From assembly GCA_035560715.1 (NCBI GenBank), contig DATMYW010000025.1:1-16321 (forward strand): 16,321 nucleotides of DNA. Reading direction: 5' to 3'. The DNA is from JAAXTX01 sp035560715 (GTDB lineage Bacteria; Patescibacteriota; Minisyncoccia; Moranbacterales; UBA1568). Within the stretch, counting starts at the first letter, position 1, and each line of letters begins with the position of its first letter. Shown in pieces: positions 6,001-13,385 of this stretch. The notes below the pieces were generated by a model. The model had not been told where the DNA came from and searched no databases. It was given only the letters and a program-made list of their open reading frames with translations. A program made the translations under genes and the position numbers.

Positions 6001-7748
6001 TGTCGAACGTCTCTTCTACGATATTCCTGAGCCTCGACATGCTGTTGGTCAAGCACTATTTGGATCCGCATGAGGCGGGGGAATACGCCCTTCTGTCGCT
6101 TGCCGGAAAGATGATCTTTTTCTTCGGGTCGCTTTCGAGTTCGTTCCTACTCACCTATGTCAGCCGAAACGAGGGGCGTTCGATCAGTTCGCGTCGGATC
6201 CTCGCATATACGTTCGGCATCACGATCGCGCTGGTCACGCTCGGCGTGCTGGCGTTCGGAGCGTTCGGCCCGGTCACGTTGTCGATCCTCCTCGGTGACA
6301 AGGCGCGCGCCGTCAATGACCTGTACCTGCCGTATACCGCGGCGCTCGGCGTTTTCACGGTGACGAACGTCATCGTGATCTACGGACTCGCACGGAAGCG
6401 CTACGTCTTCCCGTTCGTCTCCCTGCTCGTTTCGCTGTTCATGGCATTCGGCATCGCGCTCTTTCACGGTTCCATCTCGCAGATCGTCGAGGTTATTCTC
6501 TTTTCCAGTCTGACGGGTGGCGCGCTTTCGACCGTGGCATTCCTGTCGGAGCCGCAGCACGGACTTATCGGTCGCGCGTTCCGGGATTTCGCCGGCGCGT
6601 TCATAGAGAAACTGCCGGTCACGAGGCGCAAGCGGATTGCCGGGAGCATCCTTGTCTTCAATTGGCGGGACATGAGGCATGATTTCGCCGGAGGGGCCGA
6701 GGTATACATCGAGGAACTGGCCCGCCAATGGGCGCGCCAGGGGAATCGCGTCACGCTTTTTTGCGGGAACGACGGACGATCACCGCGAAGCGAGATCGTC
6801 GAAGGGGTCGAGATCGTACGGCGCGGCGGTTTCTACCTCGTGTACTTCTGGGCATTCTTCTATTATCTGGTCCGCTTCCGCGGACGATACGACATCGTCG
6901 TCGACTGTCACAACGGTATCCCGTTCTTTTCCCCGCTCTATGTGCGCAAGCCGAAAGTGTTTTGCCTCATGCATCACGTGCACCAGGAAGTGTTCCGGCA
7001 TTCGTTGCCGGGTCCTCTTTCGTCGTTCGCCCGTTTCCTGGAGAAGGACATGATGCCGATAGTCTACCGTAAAGTGAGGTTCATAACGGTTTCCGAGTCG
7101 AGCAAGCGGGAGATGGAGGATCTTGGTCTCGGATGTGCCGGCATACAGGTGATACATCCCGGAATCCATCTCGGCGATTTCGCACCGGGAACGAAGAGCG
7201 ACTCGCCGGTCGTCTTGTACCTGGGGAGGCTCAAGGCATACAAATCAGTCGACGTATTGATCCGTGCATTCCGCGCCGTGCTCGAGGAACGGCCGGAAGC
7301 GAAACTTGTCATCGCCGGCAGCGGCGAGGAGGAACGCTATCTGAAACGGTTGGCGCGGGACCTTCGGCTTTCCGACGATCAGGTCTCGTTTCTCGGGAAG
7401 GTCACCGAAGCGCAGAAGCGGGAACTTCTTCGAAGTTCGTGGGTGGTCGTGAATCCATCGTTCATGGAAGGGTGGGGCATCGTCGTGATCGAGGCGAACG
7501 CATGCGGGACGCCGGTCATCGCGTCCGATATTCCGGGTCTCCGGGATTCCGTCCGTGACGCGTCGACCGGATACCTTGTGAAATACGGCGACTCAGACGC
7601 ATTCGCGACGAAGATCCTGTCCGTCATCCGCGACGCCGAACTCCGTGACCGGCTCGGGAGAAACGCCCGCGAATGGGCGAAGGGATTTGACTGGATGTCG
7701 AGCGGCGAGGCTTTTTTTGCCACTCTTATCTCGATCGATAAACACTGA
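3099..7748 (+). CDS. Four-module fusion: DPM1-like GT2, cellulose-synthase-like GT2, polysaccharide flippase, GT4 glycosyltransferase
   Basis: One open frame encodes about 1,549 residues. Module 1 (residues 1-240) is a polyprenyl-phosphate sugar synthase-like GT2 with SIVIPTLNE at the start and the metal motif DAD at 93-95 (FIDADLQYPPE). Module 2 (about 272-715) is a processive membrane GT2: two helices, then DAED at 438-441, TED at 531-533 and QRSRW at 568-572, then four or more helices ending in HYWEKTVHG. Module 3 (about 757-1150) is a Wzx/MATE-type polytopic flippase. Module 4 (about 1181-1549) is a GT4 enzyme with an N-terminal GGAE loop and the E-x7-E pair at Glu1457 and Glu1465. All catalytic motifs are intact. 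I chose ATG 3099 over 3039 because family members start right before the SIVIPTLNE strand and the extra 20 codons are atypical. No Shine-Dalgarno is visible at either. The polypeptide would combine donor synthesis, chain building and export at the inner membrane. Confidence 0.85.
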   Translation: MSGISIVIPTLNEAGNIPGLLRRIGRAFDGTGIEYEIIFIDDHSTDGTMDVIKRLSAEYPNVVCFLKEGKRGKAQSLIQGFAWAQFDRIGFIDADLQYPPEAIPKMFDLLDHGYDIVVADRVQHDEGFLRTVTSRGFSFFFSRFLHGLSCDVQSGLKVFKRRIAHEVRIEHPSPWTFDLEFLLAARNYGYVIGSVPIRLEPRRSGESKIKFLRAVYEIGWNALRLRFTERPPLLITPENEEGSMVGAGIAHGSTRFVTHTTLHHDLSALRTFAPWQRTLIQVALLIILSGLFLNPLLTGISVLAVLTAVYFLDSVFQLFLVLRSLKTPPEIGSTPRELLALDGERLPSYSILCPLYREANMLPTFVEAMNRLDWPKDRLDIMLLLEENDQETIDAARAMKLPDSFRILVVPHSLPKTKPKACNFGLNFAKGEYVVIYDAEDIPDPAQLKKAYLGFRKAGPSVRCLQAKLNYFNPHQNLLTRFFTAEYSLWFDVVLPGLQSINTSIPLGGTSNHFRTRDLLELEGWDPFNVTEDCDLGVRIFKRGFKTAIIDSVTLEEANSNLGNWIRQRSRWIKGYMQTYLVHMRDPIAFFRENGLHALVFQLVVGMKIGFMFINPILWIATVSYFTLYAVVGPTIQALFPPVVFYLASFSLVFGNFLYLYYYMIGAAKREHYSVVKYVFLIPLYWIMLSYAASIALYQLIVKPHYWEKTVHGLHTKAAKKRSRLTQLSESMAVGRVWFPKWKLTAPWAKWLLSQEGIFIYALSVSSVLNFVFNAYLGRVLSYEEYGFVALVNTVWYFAMIAIGAFATSINHRSAYLLGRGDRAGTRYFFFANLKKGVRISVLAALAWFLLSPFISSFFHVDGTIVLALFSPAFILGVVSAGSAGFLQGSFRFLRASVVVIAEAVSKLALAAIFVSFGLGSWAYLSIPLSIAVSAAVAFAFLHGVVPEETAKSGRPTFPNRFFAATVLSNVSSTIFLSLDMLLVKHYLDPHEAGEYALLSLAGKMIFFFGSLSSSFLLTYVSRNEGRSISSRRILAYTFGITIALVTLGVLAFGAFGPVTLSILLGDKARAVNDLYLPYTAALGVFTVTNVIVIYGLARKRYVFPFVSLLVSLFMAFGIALFHGSISQIVEVILFSSLTGGALSTVAFLSEPQHGLIGRAFRDFAGAFIEKLPVTRRKRIAGSILVFNWRDMRHDFAGGAEVYIEELARQWARQGNRVTLFCGNDGRSPRSEIVEGVEIVRRGGFYLVYFWAFFYYLVRFRGRYDIVVDCHNGIPFFSPLYVRKPKVFCLMHHVHQEVFRHSLPGPLSSFARFLEKDMMPIVYRKVRFITVSESSKREMEDLGLGCAGIQVIHPGIHLGDFAPGTKSDSPVVLYLGRLKAYKSVDVLIRAFRAVLEERPEAKLVIAGSGEEERYLKRLARDLRLSDDQVSFLGKVTEAQKRELLRSSWVVVNPSFMEGWGIVVIEANACGTPVIASDIPGLRDSVRDASTGYLVKYGDSDAFATKILSVIRDAELRDRLGRNAREWAKGFDWMSSGEAFFATLISIDKH

Positions 7749-7760
7749 ACCGAAAAGCGT

Positions 7761-8702
7761 ATGTCGCATATCGATAGTCTCAAGCGATTGCCGACCGTTG
7801 CCGTCGCCATTCCCGCCCACAACGAGGAAGACAATATCGCGCGGCTGCTGTCATCCGTCATCAGTCAAGACTCCGGAACGTATGAACTGGATAAGGTCAT
7901 CGTCGTGTTGGACGGATGCACCGATCGGACGGAAGAAATCGTCGCCGGATTCGCGCGAGAGCATCCGTCCGTCGAGCTGCTGTCGGACGGGAAACGCGTC
8001 GGCAAGTCGGCGCGGATGAACGACATATTCCGTCGCAATACGAGTGACATCCTGGTCGCCATCGATGCCGATCTGACGCTTGGATCCGACGATTTCATAT
8101 CCGAAATCATACGCCCGCTGTCGGATGACGGTGTCGGTGTCGTAGCGGCCAACAATCGTCCCGCATTCCCTCCGAGAACGGTACTCGAGCGCATACTTAT
8201 CGCCCGGGACCGCTGGTGGTACGATGTCAGAAAGGATTTCAATGGCGGCGACAATCCGGATAACAGTCCCGGACAGTGTTATGCCTTCCGGAGGGAGTTC
8301 GTCGACAGGCTCGACTTTCCCGACGGTCTTATGCATGATCACTTCTTCATCTATCTCATGACGATGGAAATCGGAAAGCGCTTCGTGTTCGCCGAGGGTG
8401 CGAAAGTCATCTACCGGGAAGTGGCAAATTGGAACGAACTCGTTGTCCGGGCCCGCCGACACGCGCATGTCGACCGTATCGATATGGCCGAGTTCCGTTT
8501 CACGGAGAAGGATATCCCGAAAATTCCGTGCATCAGAAAAATGAAAGGGCTGCTTCGTATGTTTCTCCGTGAGCCGATACCAATCGCCGTCTCGGTCCTG
8601 CTGCTCATCGCCGCCGTCAAGATAGCGGTTTTGACGGGAACCGATAACCCGATGCACAGCCGAGGATTGTGGGAGAGATCGGAATCGACCAAACACGCGT
8701 GA
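7761..8702 (+). CDS. GT2 family glycosyltransferase with C-terminal membrane helix
   Basis: This protein of 313 residues has a GT-A fold start (AVAIPAHNEEDNIARLL, about residues 13-29) and the metal-binding DAD at 102-104 (AIDADLTLG). Further on are the segment NSPGQCYAFRREF and, near residue 192, MHDHFF where related enzymes have an acidic acceptor motif. A single hydrophobic helix near residues 273-294 probably anchors it to the inner face of the membrane. It would transfer a sugar from a nucleotide donor to a growing glycan; donor and acceptor cannot be read from sequence. It starts 12 bases after the fusion gene with no Shine-Dalgarno, so it is surely in the same transcript. A processive role is unlikely because the QxxRW motif is absent. 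Confidence 0.8.
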   Translation: MSHIDSLKRLPTVAVAIPAHNEEDNIARLLSSVISQDSGTYELDKVIVVLDGCTDRTEEIVAGFAREHPSVELLSDGKRVGKSARMNDIFRRNTSDILVAIDADLTLGSDDFISEIIRPLSDDGVGVVAANNRPAFPPRTVLERILIARDRWWYDVRKDFNGGDNPDNSPGQCYAFRREFVDRLDFPDGLMHDHFFIYLMTMEIGKRFVFAEGAKVIYREVANWNELVVRARRHAHVDRIDMAEFRFTEKDIPKIPCIRKMKGLLRMFLREPIPIAVSVLLLIAAVKIAVLTGTDNPMHSRGLWERSESTKHA

Positions 8703-8728
8703 CAAGGAATGACCATTATGACGGCTTC

Positions 8729-9871
8729 ATGAGGAAATCGGTACACGAAATGACAGCGGGAAGGGGGAACGGCGGCGAAAACGTCGCCTGTTCGGAGTTC
8801 CATACCGGCGTCACGGACTCGGTGTCGCCGGAACTGCGCCGTGAGTGGAGCGCCCTCTGGGAGAAGAGTCCTCTCGGGAACGTATTCAATTCCGTCGAAT
8901 GGTTTGAGGTGTTCCTCGAGACGTTCCGACTGAAGGAGTTCCGGATCGTCACGTGCCGTCGGCAGGGGGTATTGTGCGCGGTCCTGCCGTTGGTTCGGGG
9001 GTGGTCATTCGGCGTTCCGGTGATGACTGCCGCCGGGAGGCGCGGCAACTACGTCGACCGACCGCCGCTCCTGCTCGAATCCGACGATCGGGACATGATT
9101 CATGCGACCGTACGCGAGGCGATGAGACTAGGAATCGTCTATCTCCCGGAAGTCCACGAGACGTCGATGGGTTCCCTCACGGCTACGGATTCGATATCCA
9201 TGGCATCCGAACCCGTCTGTGTGAACCGGCAGGTCGAACTGTCTCCCGAGCTCGATACGTTGCGACACATGTCTTCGCGACAGCGACGGAAGATACGCAG
9301 CGTCAGCCGATCCGAGACCGCTTTTTCACTGAGGATATTTGATGAATCCCCGGACGCCGGTCTCGAAGCCGTGATCGAAGTGGAACAAAACAGCAGCAAG
9401 CCGCGACGACATATGGCTTTGTTCGACAAACCGGAAACCAGGCGGCTCTTCGAAACGGTCGCGAAAAATGCGCCGCGATTCCTGCGCATCGCGGCGATAT
9501 ATGACGGTGGGCGGCCGGTCGCCACGAGTACCGGTTTTGTCTGGAAAGGGGTGTATGCGGGCTATCATTCCGCATTCGATGAGTCGTATCGGAGATTCGC
9601 TCCGGGGAAGGCTCTCGTGTATCTTCTCCTCGAGGCGCTGAAGTCCGAAGGATATCGGAAGGCGGATTTTCTGCGCGGCGACTCGACCCTGAAGAAGGAT
9701 TTCGCTTCCGACCTGTACGTGCAATACGACGTGTTGATTTCCGACAGCGCCCTCGTCCTGAGATACTGGAAAACGGCGTTCCGGATCAGAAACGTGCTCA
9801 AGAAAGCCGTGCTTGTCGCCAGACATGTCGAAAACTCGATATTCAATACGATCATGCGCCGCCATGGATAA
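8729..9871 (+). CDS. CelD/BcsL-type GNAT acyltransferase
   Basis: About 380 residues with the two-lobed FemAB/GNAT layout of the CelD/BcsL (Acetyltransf_6) family. The first lobe has the typical opening SPLGNVFNSVEWFEVFLETF. The second lobe begins with a basic stretch (RQRRKIR) and contains AAIYDGGRPVATSTGFVWKG, then YAGYHSAFDESYRRFAPGKA, the usual pattern of the acyl-CoA-binding half. In known systems such proteins sit in cellulose and exopolysaccharide operons and are thought to acylate the polymer or its precursors; the exact substrate here is unknown. A GTG at 8669 would overlap the upstream gene by 34 bases. ATG 8729 or 8750 both avoid this, and I prefer 8729. Its last codons overlap the next start by 8 bases (ATGGATAA). 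Confidence 0.75.
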   Translation: MRKSVHEMTAGRGNGGENVACSEFHTGVTDSVSPELRREWSALWEKSPLGNVFNSVEWFEVFLETFRLKEFRIVTCRRQGVLCAVLPLVRGWSFGVPVMTAAGRRGNYVDRPPLLLESDDRDMIHATVREAMRLGIVYLPEVHETSMGSLTATDSISMASEPVCVNRQVELSPELDTLRHMSSRQRRKIRSVSRSETAFSLRIFDESPDAGLEAVIEVEQNSSKPRRHMALFDKPETRRLFETVAKNAPRFLRIAAIYDGGRPVATSTGFVWKGVYAGYHSAFDESYRRFAPGKALVYLLLEALKSEGYRKADFLRGDSTLKKDFASDLYVQYDVLISDSALVLRYWKTAFRIRNVLKKAVLVARHVENSIFNTIMRRHG

Positions 9872-10970
9872 TCGTGACGCCATCATCTTCTCGAACTACG
9901 ACGACCTTGGGAACCCCTACTACGGGGGCGGAGGTGCGTTCGTCATACACGAGACCGCGAAGCGACTCGCGAGGCATGCGGACGTGACGGTCATCACCGG
10001 AACGTATCCCGGCGCGAAAAACGAGACGGTCGATTCGGTCCGGTACGAGCGGATCGGGTTCGCGTTCCTCGGACCGAAGCTCGGTCAGGTCGCCTTCACC
10101 CTCTGGCTCCCGTTCGTCTCCATGGGAAAGCGTTTCGATGTCTGGTACGAGAGTCTGACGCCGCCATGCTCGTTCTCGATTCTCCCGGTCGTCGCGAGGG
10201 GTCCCGTCGTCGGCGTCGTCCATATGCTTTCGGGATTGGACATGTTCCGCAAGTACAAGATCCCGTTCCACTGGTTCGAGCGGCTCGGACTCCGGCTGTA
10301 CCGTCGGTTCATCGTCCTGTCCGAGGCGACCGCGCGGCAGGTCGAGTCGGCGAACGGGACCGCGCGGATCGACGTTATTCCGAACGGTGTCGAACCTCGC
10401 GCGGCCGTGACACCGCGCACGGAGGATGGTCACGTCCTGTTCCTCGGACGGATCGAAATCGACCAGAAGGGGCTCGATCTGCTGCTCGAAGCGTGGAACA
10501 TCCTCCGGAAAGAAACGTCGTGCCGCCTCGTGATCGCCGGGTCGGGCGTGGAACACGAGGAACGCCGATTGCGGTCACTCGTTGCCGAGCGCGGACTCTC
10601 CGATTCGGTCGACCTGATCGGTCGCGTGAACGGGGAAACGAAAGACGCGCTGTTCCGCGAGGCGCGGTTCGTCGTCGTACCGTCGCGGTTCGAGACGTTC
10701 TCGCTGGTCGCGCTCGAGGCGTTCTCGTACGGTCTGCCGATCGTCTGTTTCGATCTCGAAAATCTTTCCTGGATACCCGCTTCGTGCGCGATCAAGGTTA
10801 CTCCGTTCGACGTCGCCCTCTTCGCGGATGTCATGCGGACGCTCCTCGCGGACAAGGCGCGCCGCGCGCGCATGGGAGCGGTGGCGGCGGAATTCTCCAA
10901 GGCGTATGATTGGGATACGATAGCGCTCAGGTATGCCGCGCATGTGAAAAACATCATTCCGACCCTATGA
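9864..10970 (+). CDS. GT4 family glycosyltransferase
   Basis: A GT-B fold enzyme of 368 residues. The N-terminal lobe has a glycine-rich acceptor loop (NPYYGGGGAFVIHETAKRL). The C-terminal donor lobe starts near residue 190 (GHVLFLGRIEIDQKGLDLLL), carries VIAGSG, and has the retaining-enzyme pair E-x7-E at Glu277 and Glu285 (SRFETFSLVALEAFSYGLP). It is a soluble or peripheral cytoplasmic enzyme that probably adds a sugar to a lipid-linked intermediate. The start ATG at 9864 lies inside the end of the upstream gene (overlap ATGGATAA), which implies coupled translation; an in-frame ATG at 9813 would give an atypical 17-residue extension. Compared with the GT4 module of the fusion protein (residues 1181-1549) it has the same active-site layout but a clearly different sequence, so it is not a recent duplicate. 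Confidence 0.85.
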   Translation: MDNRDAIIFSNYDDLGNPYYGGGGAFVIHETAKRLARHADVTVITGTYPGAKNETVDSVRYERIGFAFLGPKLGQVAFTLWLPFVSMGKRFDVWYESLTPPCSFSILPVVARGPVVGVVHMLSGLDMFRKYKIPFHWFERLGLRLYRRFIVLSEATARQVESANGTARIDVIPNGVEPRAAVTPRTEDGHVLFLGRIEIDQKGLDLLLEAWNILRKETSCRLVIAGSGVEHEERRLRSLVAERGLSDSVDLIGRVNGETKDALFREARFVVVPSRFETFSLVALEAFSYGLPIVCFDLENLSWIPASCAIKVTPFDVALFADVMRTLLADKARRARMGAVAAEFSKAYDWDTIALRYAAHVKNIIPTL

Positions 10971-11761
10971 CATTCGACGCGCTCATCGACAGGATCATCG
11001 CTGAGAGGATTCCGGTCCGTATCGTTTCGCCGCACCTCGACGATGCGATACTGTCGTGCGGAAACCTCATGTCGTACCTGTCGGACAAGACGGATGTCGG
11101 GGTGCTTACGGTGTTCTCCGAGGCGGGGGATTTCCCATACACGCTCTCGGCCCGCGCGTTTCTGCGTCAGTGCGGCTTCTCGGATGCGGATCGGCTGTTC
11201 GCGGCCCGGCGGGACGAGGATCGCAGCGTGCTTCGCGGCATCGGTGTTTCCTGGAAGCATCTCGGCTATTCCGACGCGATGTTCCGGAAGCGGAAGGTCG
11301 GAAGGGTGCGGAAGCTCCTCGGGATGTTCCTGTCCGAATGCACGCATGCGTATCCGACGTATCGGTTCCACGTGACCAAGGGTCGGATCGCACCTGCCGA
11401 CTCCGTGCTTATGAACGATGTCCTGACGCGGATCAGGGGGCTGGCCGGTGAATTGGAAAATCCGGTGCTGTTTTTCCCTCTGGGACTGGGTCGTCATGTC
11501 GATCACGAGCTCTTGCACCAGCTGGGCTTGCAATATTCCGGAAACGTGATATTCTATTCCGATTTCCCGTATTGTCTCACGGACCGTCCTTCCGAGTGGA
11601 AACTCAGTGTTCAGGGTTTGCGGAGCGCGGCGTTCGATCGGTTTCCCGTTCGGAAACATGCGTTGATCCGCGGATATGCCACGCAGCCGCTGTTCCGGGG
11701 GGAAATCCCGACCGTGCCGGAGACCTATCACTTCAATGACAGCCTGATGAAACGTCTATGA
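10967..11761 (+). CDS. PIG-L/LmbE-type deacetylase
   Basis: A protein of 264 residues with the zinc-binding signature of the PIG-L/LmbE family: PHLDDA with His23, Asp25 and Asp26 (VSPHLDDAILSCGNLM), and a second HxxH-type motif, HVDH, at 177-180 (GLGRHVDHELL). Family members remove the acetyl group from N-acetylglucosamine in GPI precursors, mycothiol or bacillithiol precursors, and surface glycans. In this setting deacetylation of an amino sugar in the nascent glycan is the likely role (inference). There is no signal peptide, so it acts in the cytoplasm, before export. It overlaps the previous gene by ATGA (10967-10970) and the next by ATGA (11758-11761), so translational coupling is expected on both sides. 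Confidence 0.85.
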   Translation: MTFDALIDRIIAERIPVRIVSPHLDDAILSCGNLMSYLSDKTDVGVLTVFSEAGDFPYTLSARAFLRQCGFSDADRLFAARRDEDRSVLRGIGVSWKHLGYSDAMFRKRKVGRVRKLLGMFLSECTHAYPTYRFHVTKGRIAPADSVLMNDVLTRIRGLAGELENPVLFFPLGLGRHVDHELLHQLGLQYSGNVIFYSDFPYCLTDRPSEWKLSVQGLRSAAFDRFPVRKHALIRGYATQPLFRGEIPTVPETYHFNDSLMKRL

Positions 11762-13380
11762 ACATCGGAATGCATCGCCCAACCTCGAAACATATCCTTA
11801 TCGCGATTTCCGTCCTCGTCTGGATTTTGGCCGGGCTCGTGTTCTTGTCGGCGGTCCGCGGACTGCCAGGGAATCCGACCTCATCCGACCTCGGCACGAT
11901 CGCCTGGCGGGAGGACGGTCCGTTCGAGCTCTCTCCCGAGCGCGGCCGCTTCGCGCTCCTGTATTCCTTCGTCGAAGATCACTCGCTCGCGTTTTCCGTG
12001 CCGGTGGCGCGATTCGTCGTGCCGGACCTCGCGATCAATCGCGCCGGTCAGTACGTATCGCTCTTCGCGCCCGGACTGTCCTTTCTGGTTATGCCGGGGT
12101 ACGTGCTCGGGAGGGTTTTCGGCATCTCGCAGGTCGGGACGTTTCTCGTCGTCTCGCTCTTCGCGCTATTCAATATGTTCCTGATCCGTTCGCTCGCCGT
12201 GCGGCTCGGTGCGTCGCGTTTCGCCGGTACGCTCGCCGCACTCACGTTCGGGTTCGCGACGCCCGCCTTCGCGTACGGCGTGGACCTGTATCAGCACCAT
12301 GTCAGCACGTTCATCATCCTGCTTTCGGTCTTACTCATCACGCGGTTCCGACATCCGCTCGCGTTCGCGGGCGTCTGGTTCCTGGCCGCACTCTCGGTCG
12401 TCGTGGACAATCCGAACCTCTTCCTCATGCTTCCCGTGGGACTCTATGCGGCGTATCTCTTTTTCATGACGTATCGCGAGCGGACCGCGAAAGGCGGTAA
12501 GTCGATCCGCCGCGCGTTCTTTTTCCTCGCGACCTTTCTCTCCATGGCGGTTCCGATGGCCGGCTTCCTCTGGTACAACCAGGCCGCATACGGCAGTCCG
12601 TTCCAGCTGCCGGGGACGCTGAAGGATGTCCGCGCGATCGATGTGGACGGACGTCCGATCGACGTGACCCGGAGCGTCAGCGGCAGCGAAGCCGAACATA
12701 AGGCCGAGGAGCGGGGTATGGAGAAAACGGCTGTCGGTTTCTTTCAGACGCGCAACCTCTACGACGGATTCTTTACGCATTTCTTGAGTCGGGACCGGGG
12801 CATCATCTTTTTTACGCCGGTCATGTTGCTCGGCATCGTCGGGTTGGTCCTCTTGTACCGTACCAGACCCGAGGCGACCGCGCTCTTCGTCGCGATTATC
12901 GGCGCGGATGTGCTCCTCTATTCGATGTGGGGCGATCCGTGGGGAGGGTGGGCGTTCGGTTCACGATATCTGATCCCGACGTACGCGCTCCTCGCCGTCG
13001 GGCTCGCCTCCGGATTGTCACGGTGGAAGCGGCGGCATGCCTTCGTCGCGGTCTTCGCCGTACTCTTCCTCTATTCCGCGTGGGTCAATACCCTTGGCGC
13101 GGTCACGACCAGCGCGATCCCGCCACAGAATCAGGTGCTTACGATGGAACAGCAGTCCGGGCACGAGGAGAAGTACACCTTCATGCGCTCGTGGGAATTC
13201 CTGCAGGAGAAGTATTCCCGCGTCGGCGTGAAGTCGTTCGCGTACCAGGCCTGGGCCAAGGAGTTCGCCGATCCGACCGAGTATTTCGTGATCGTGTACC
13301 TCCTGGTGGTCTCGACCGCCCTGTGGGCCGGTATAGGCCTCGCGTATGAACGGTCCGATTCGAACGGGACAAAACACTGA
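11758..13380 (+). CDS. Polytopic GT-C-like membrane protein
   Basis: This protein of 540 residues has about ten hydrophobic helices. After the first helix comes a long outside loop (SSDLGTIAWREDGPFELSPE), then an FAPGLSFLVMPGYVLG segment equivalent to the 'PPGLSLLAAPFYALG' pattern of GT39-like membrane proteins. Later comes WGDPWGGWAFGSRYLIPTYA, also typical of that group, followed by a soluble tail of about 80 residues and a final helix. GT-C enzymes transfer sugars outside the membrane from polyprenyl-phosphate donors, which the DPM1-like module of the first operon gene could supply. No catalytic residue can be assigned with confidence; acidic residues in the first loop are candidates. It could also be a non-enzymatic membrane protein of the glycan pathway. 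It overlaps the deacetylase gene by 4 bases. Confidence 0.65.
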   Translation: MNIGMHRPTSKHILIAISVLVWILAGLVFLSAVRGLPGNPTSSDLGTIAWREDGPFELSPERGRFALLYSFVEDHSLAFSVPVARFVVPDLAINRAGQYVSLFAPGLSFLVMPGYVLGRVFGISQVGTFLVVSLFALFNMFLIRSLAVRLGASRFAGTLAALTFGFATPAFAYGVDLYQHHVSTFIILLSVLLITRFRHPLAFAGVWFLAALSVVVDNPNLFLMLPVGLYAAYLFFMTYRERTAKGGKSIRRAFFFLATFLSMAVPMAGFLWYNQAAYGSPFQLPGTLKDVRAIDVDGRPIDVTRSVSGSEAEHKAEERGMEKTAVGFFQTRNLYDGFFTHFLSRDRGIIFFTPVMLLGIVGLVLLYRTRPEATALFVAIIGADVLLYSMWGDPWGGWAFGSRYLIPTYALLAVGLASGLSRWKRRHAFVAVFAVLFLYSAWVNTLGAVTTSAIPPQNQVLTMEQQSGHEEKYTFMRSWEFLQEKYSRVGVKSFAYQAWAKEFADPTEYFVIVYLLVVSTALWAGIGLAYERSDSNGTKH

Positions 13381-13385
13381 AACCT

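Noticed and set aside
3099..7748. The fusion gene as a missed frameshift or assembly join
   Set aside because: The frame is continuous with uniform codon use through all three linkers, and each module is complete, so a joining error is not indicated from the sequence. It still deserves a read-level check.
10430..11731. Long minus-strand open frame (about 433 codons) across two genes
   Set aside because: It spans the junction of the GT4 and deacetylase genes, both of which have clear motifs. The product is low-complexity and Arg-rich.
7740..13380. Three proteins ending in KH or KHA (stops at 7746, 8700 and 13378)
   Set aside because: The shared ending is only two or three residues long and is most simply chance.
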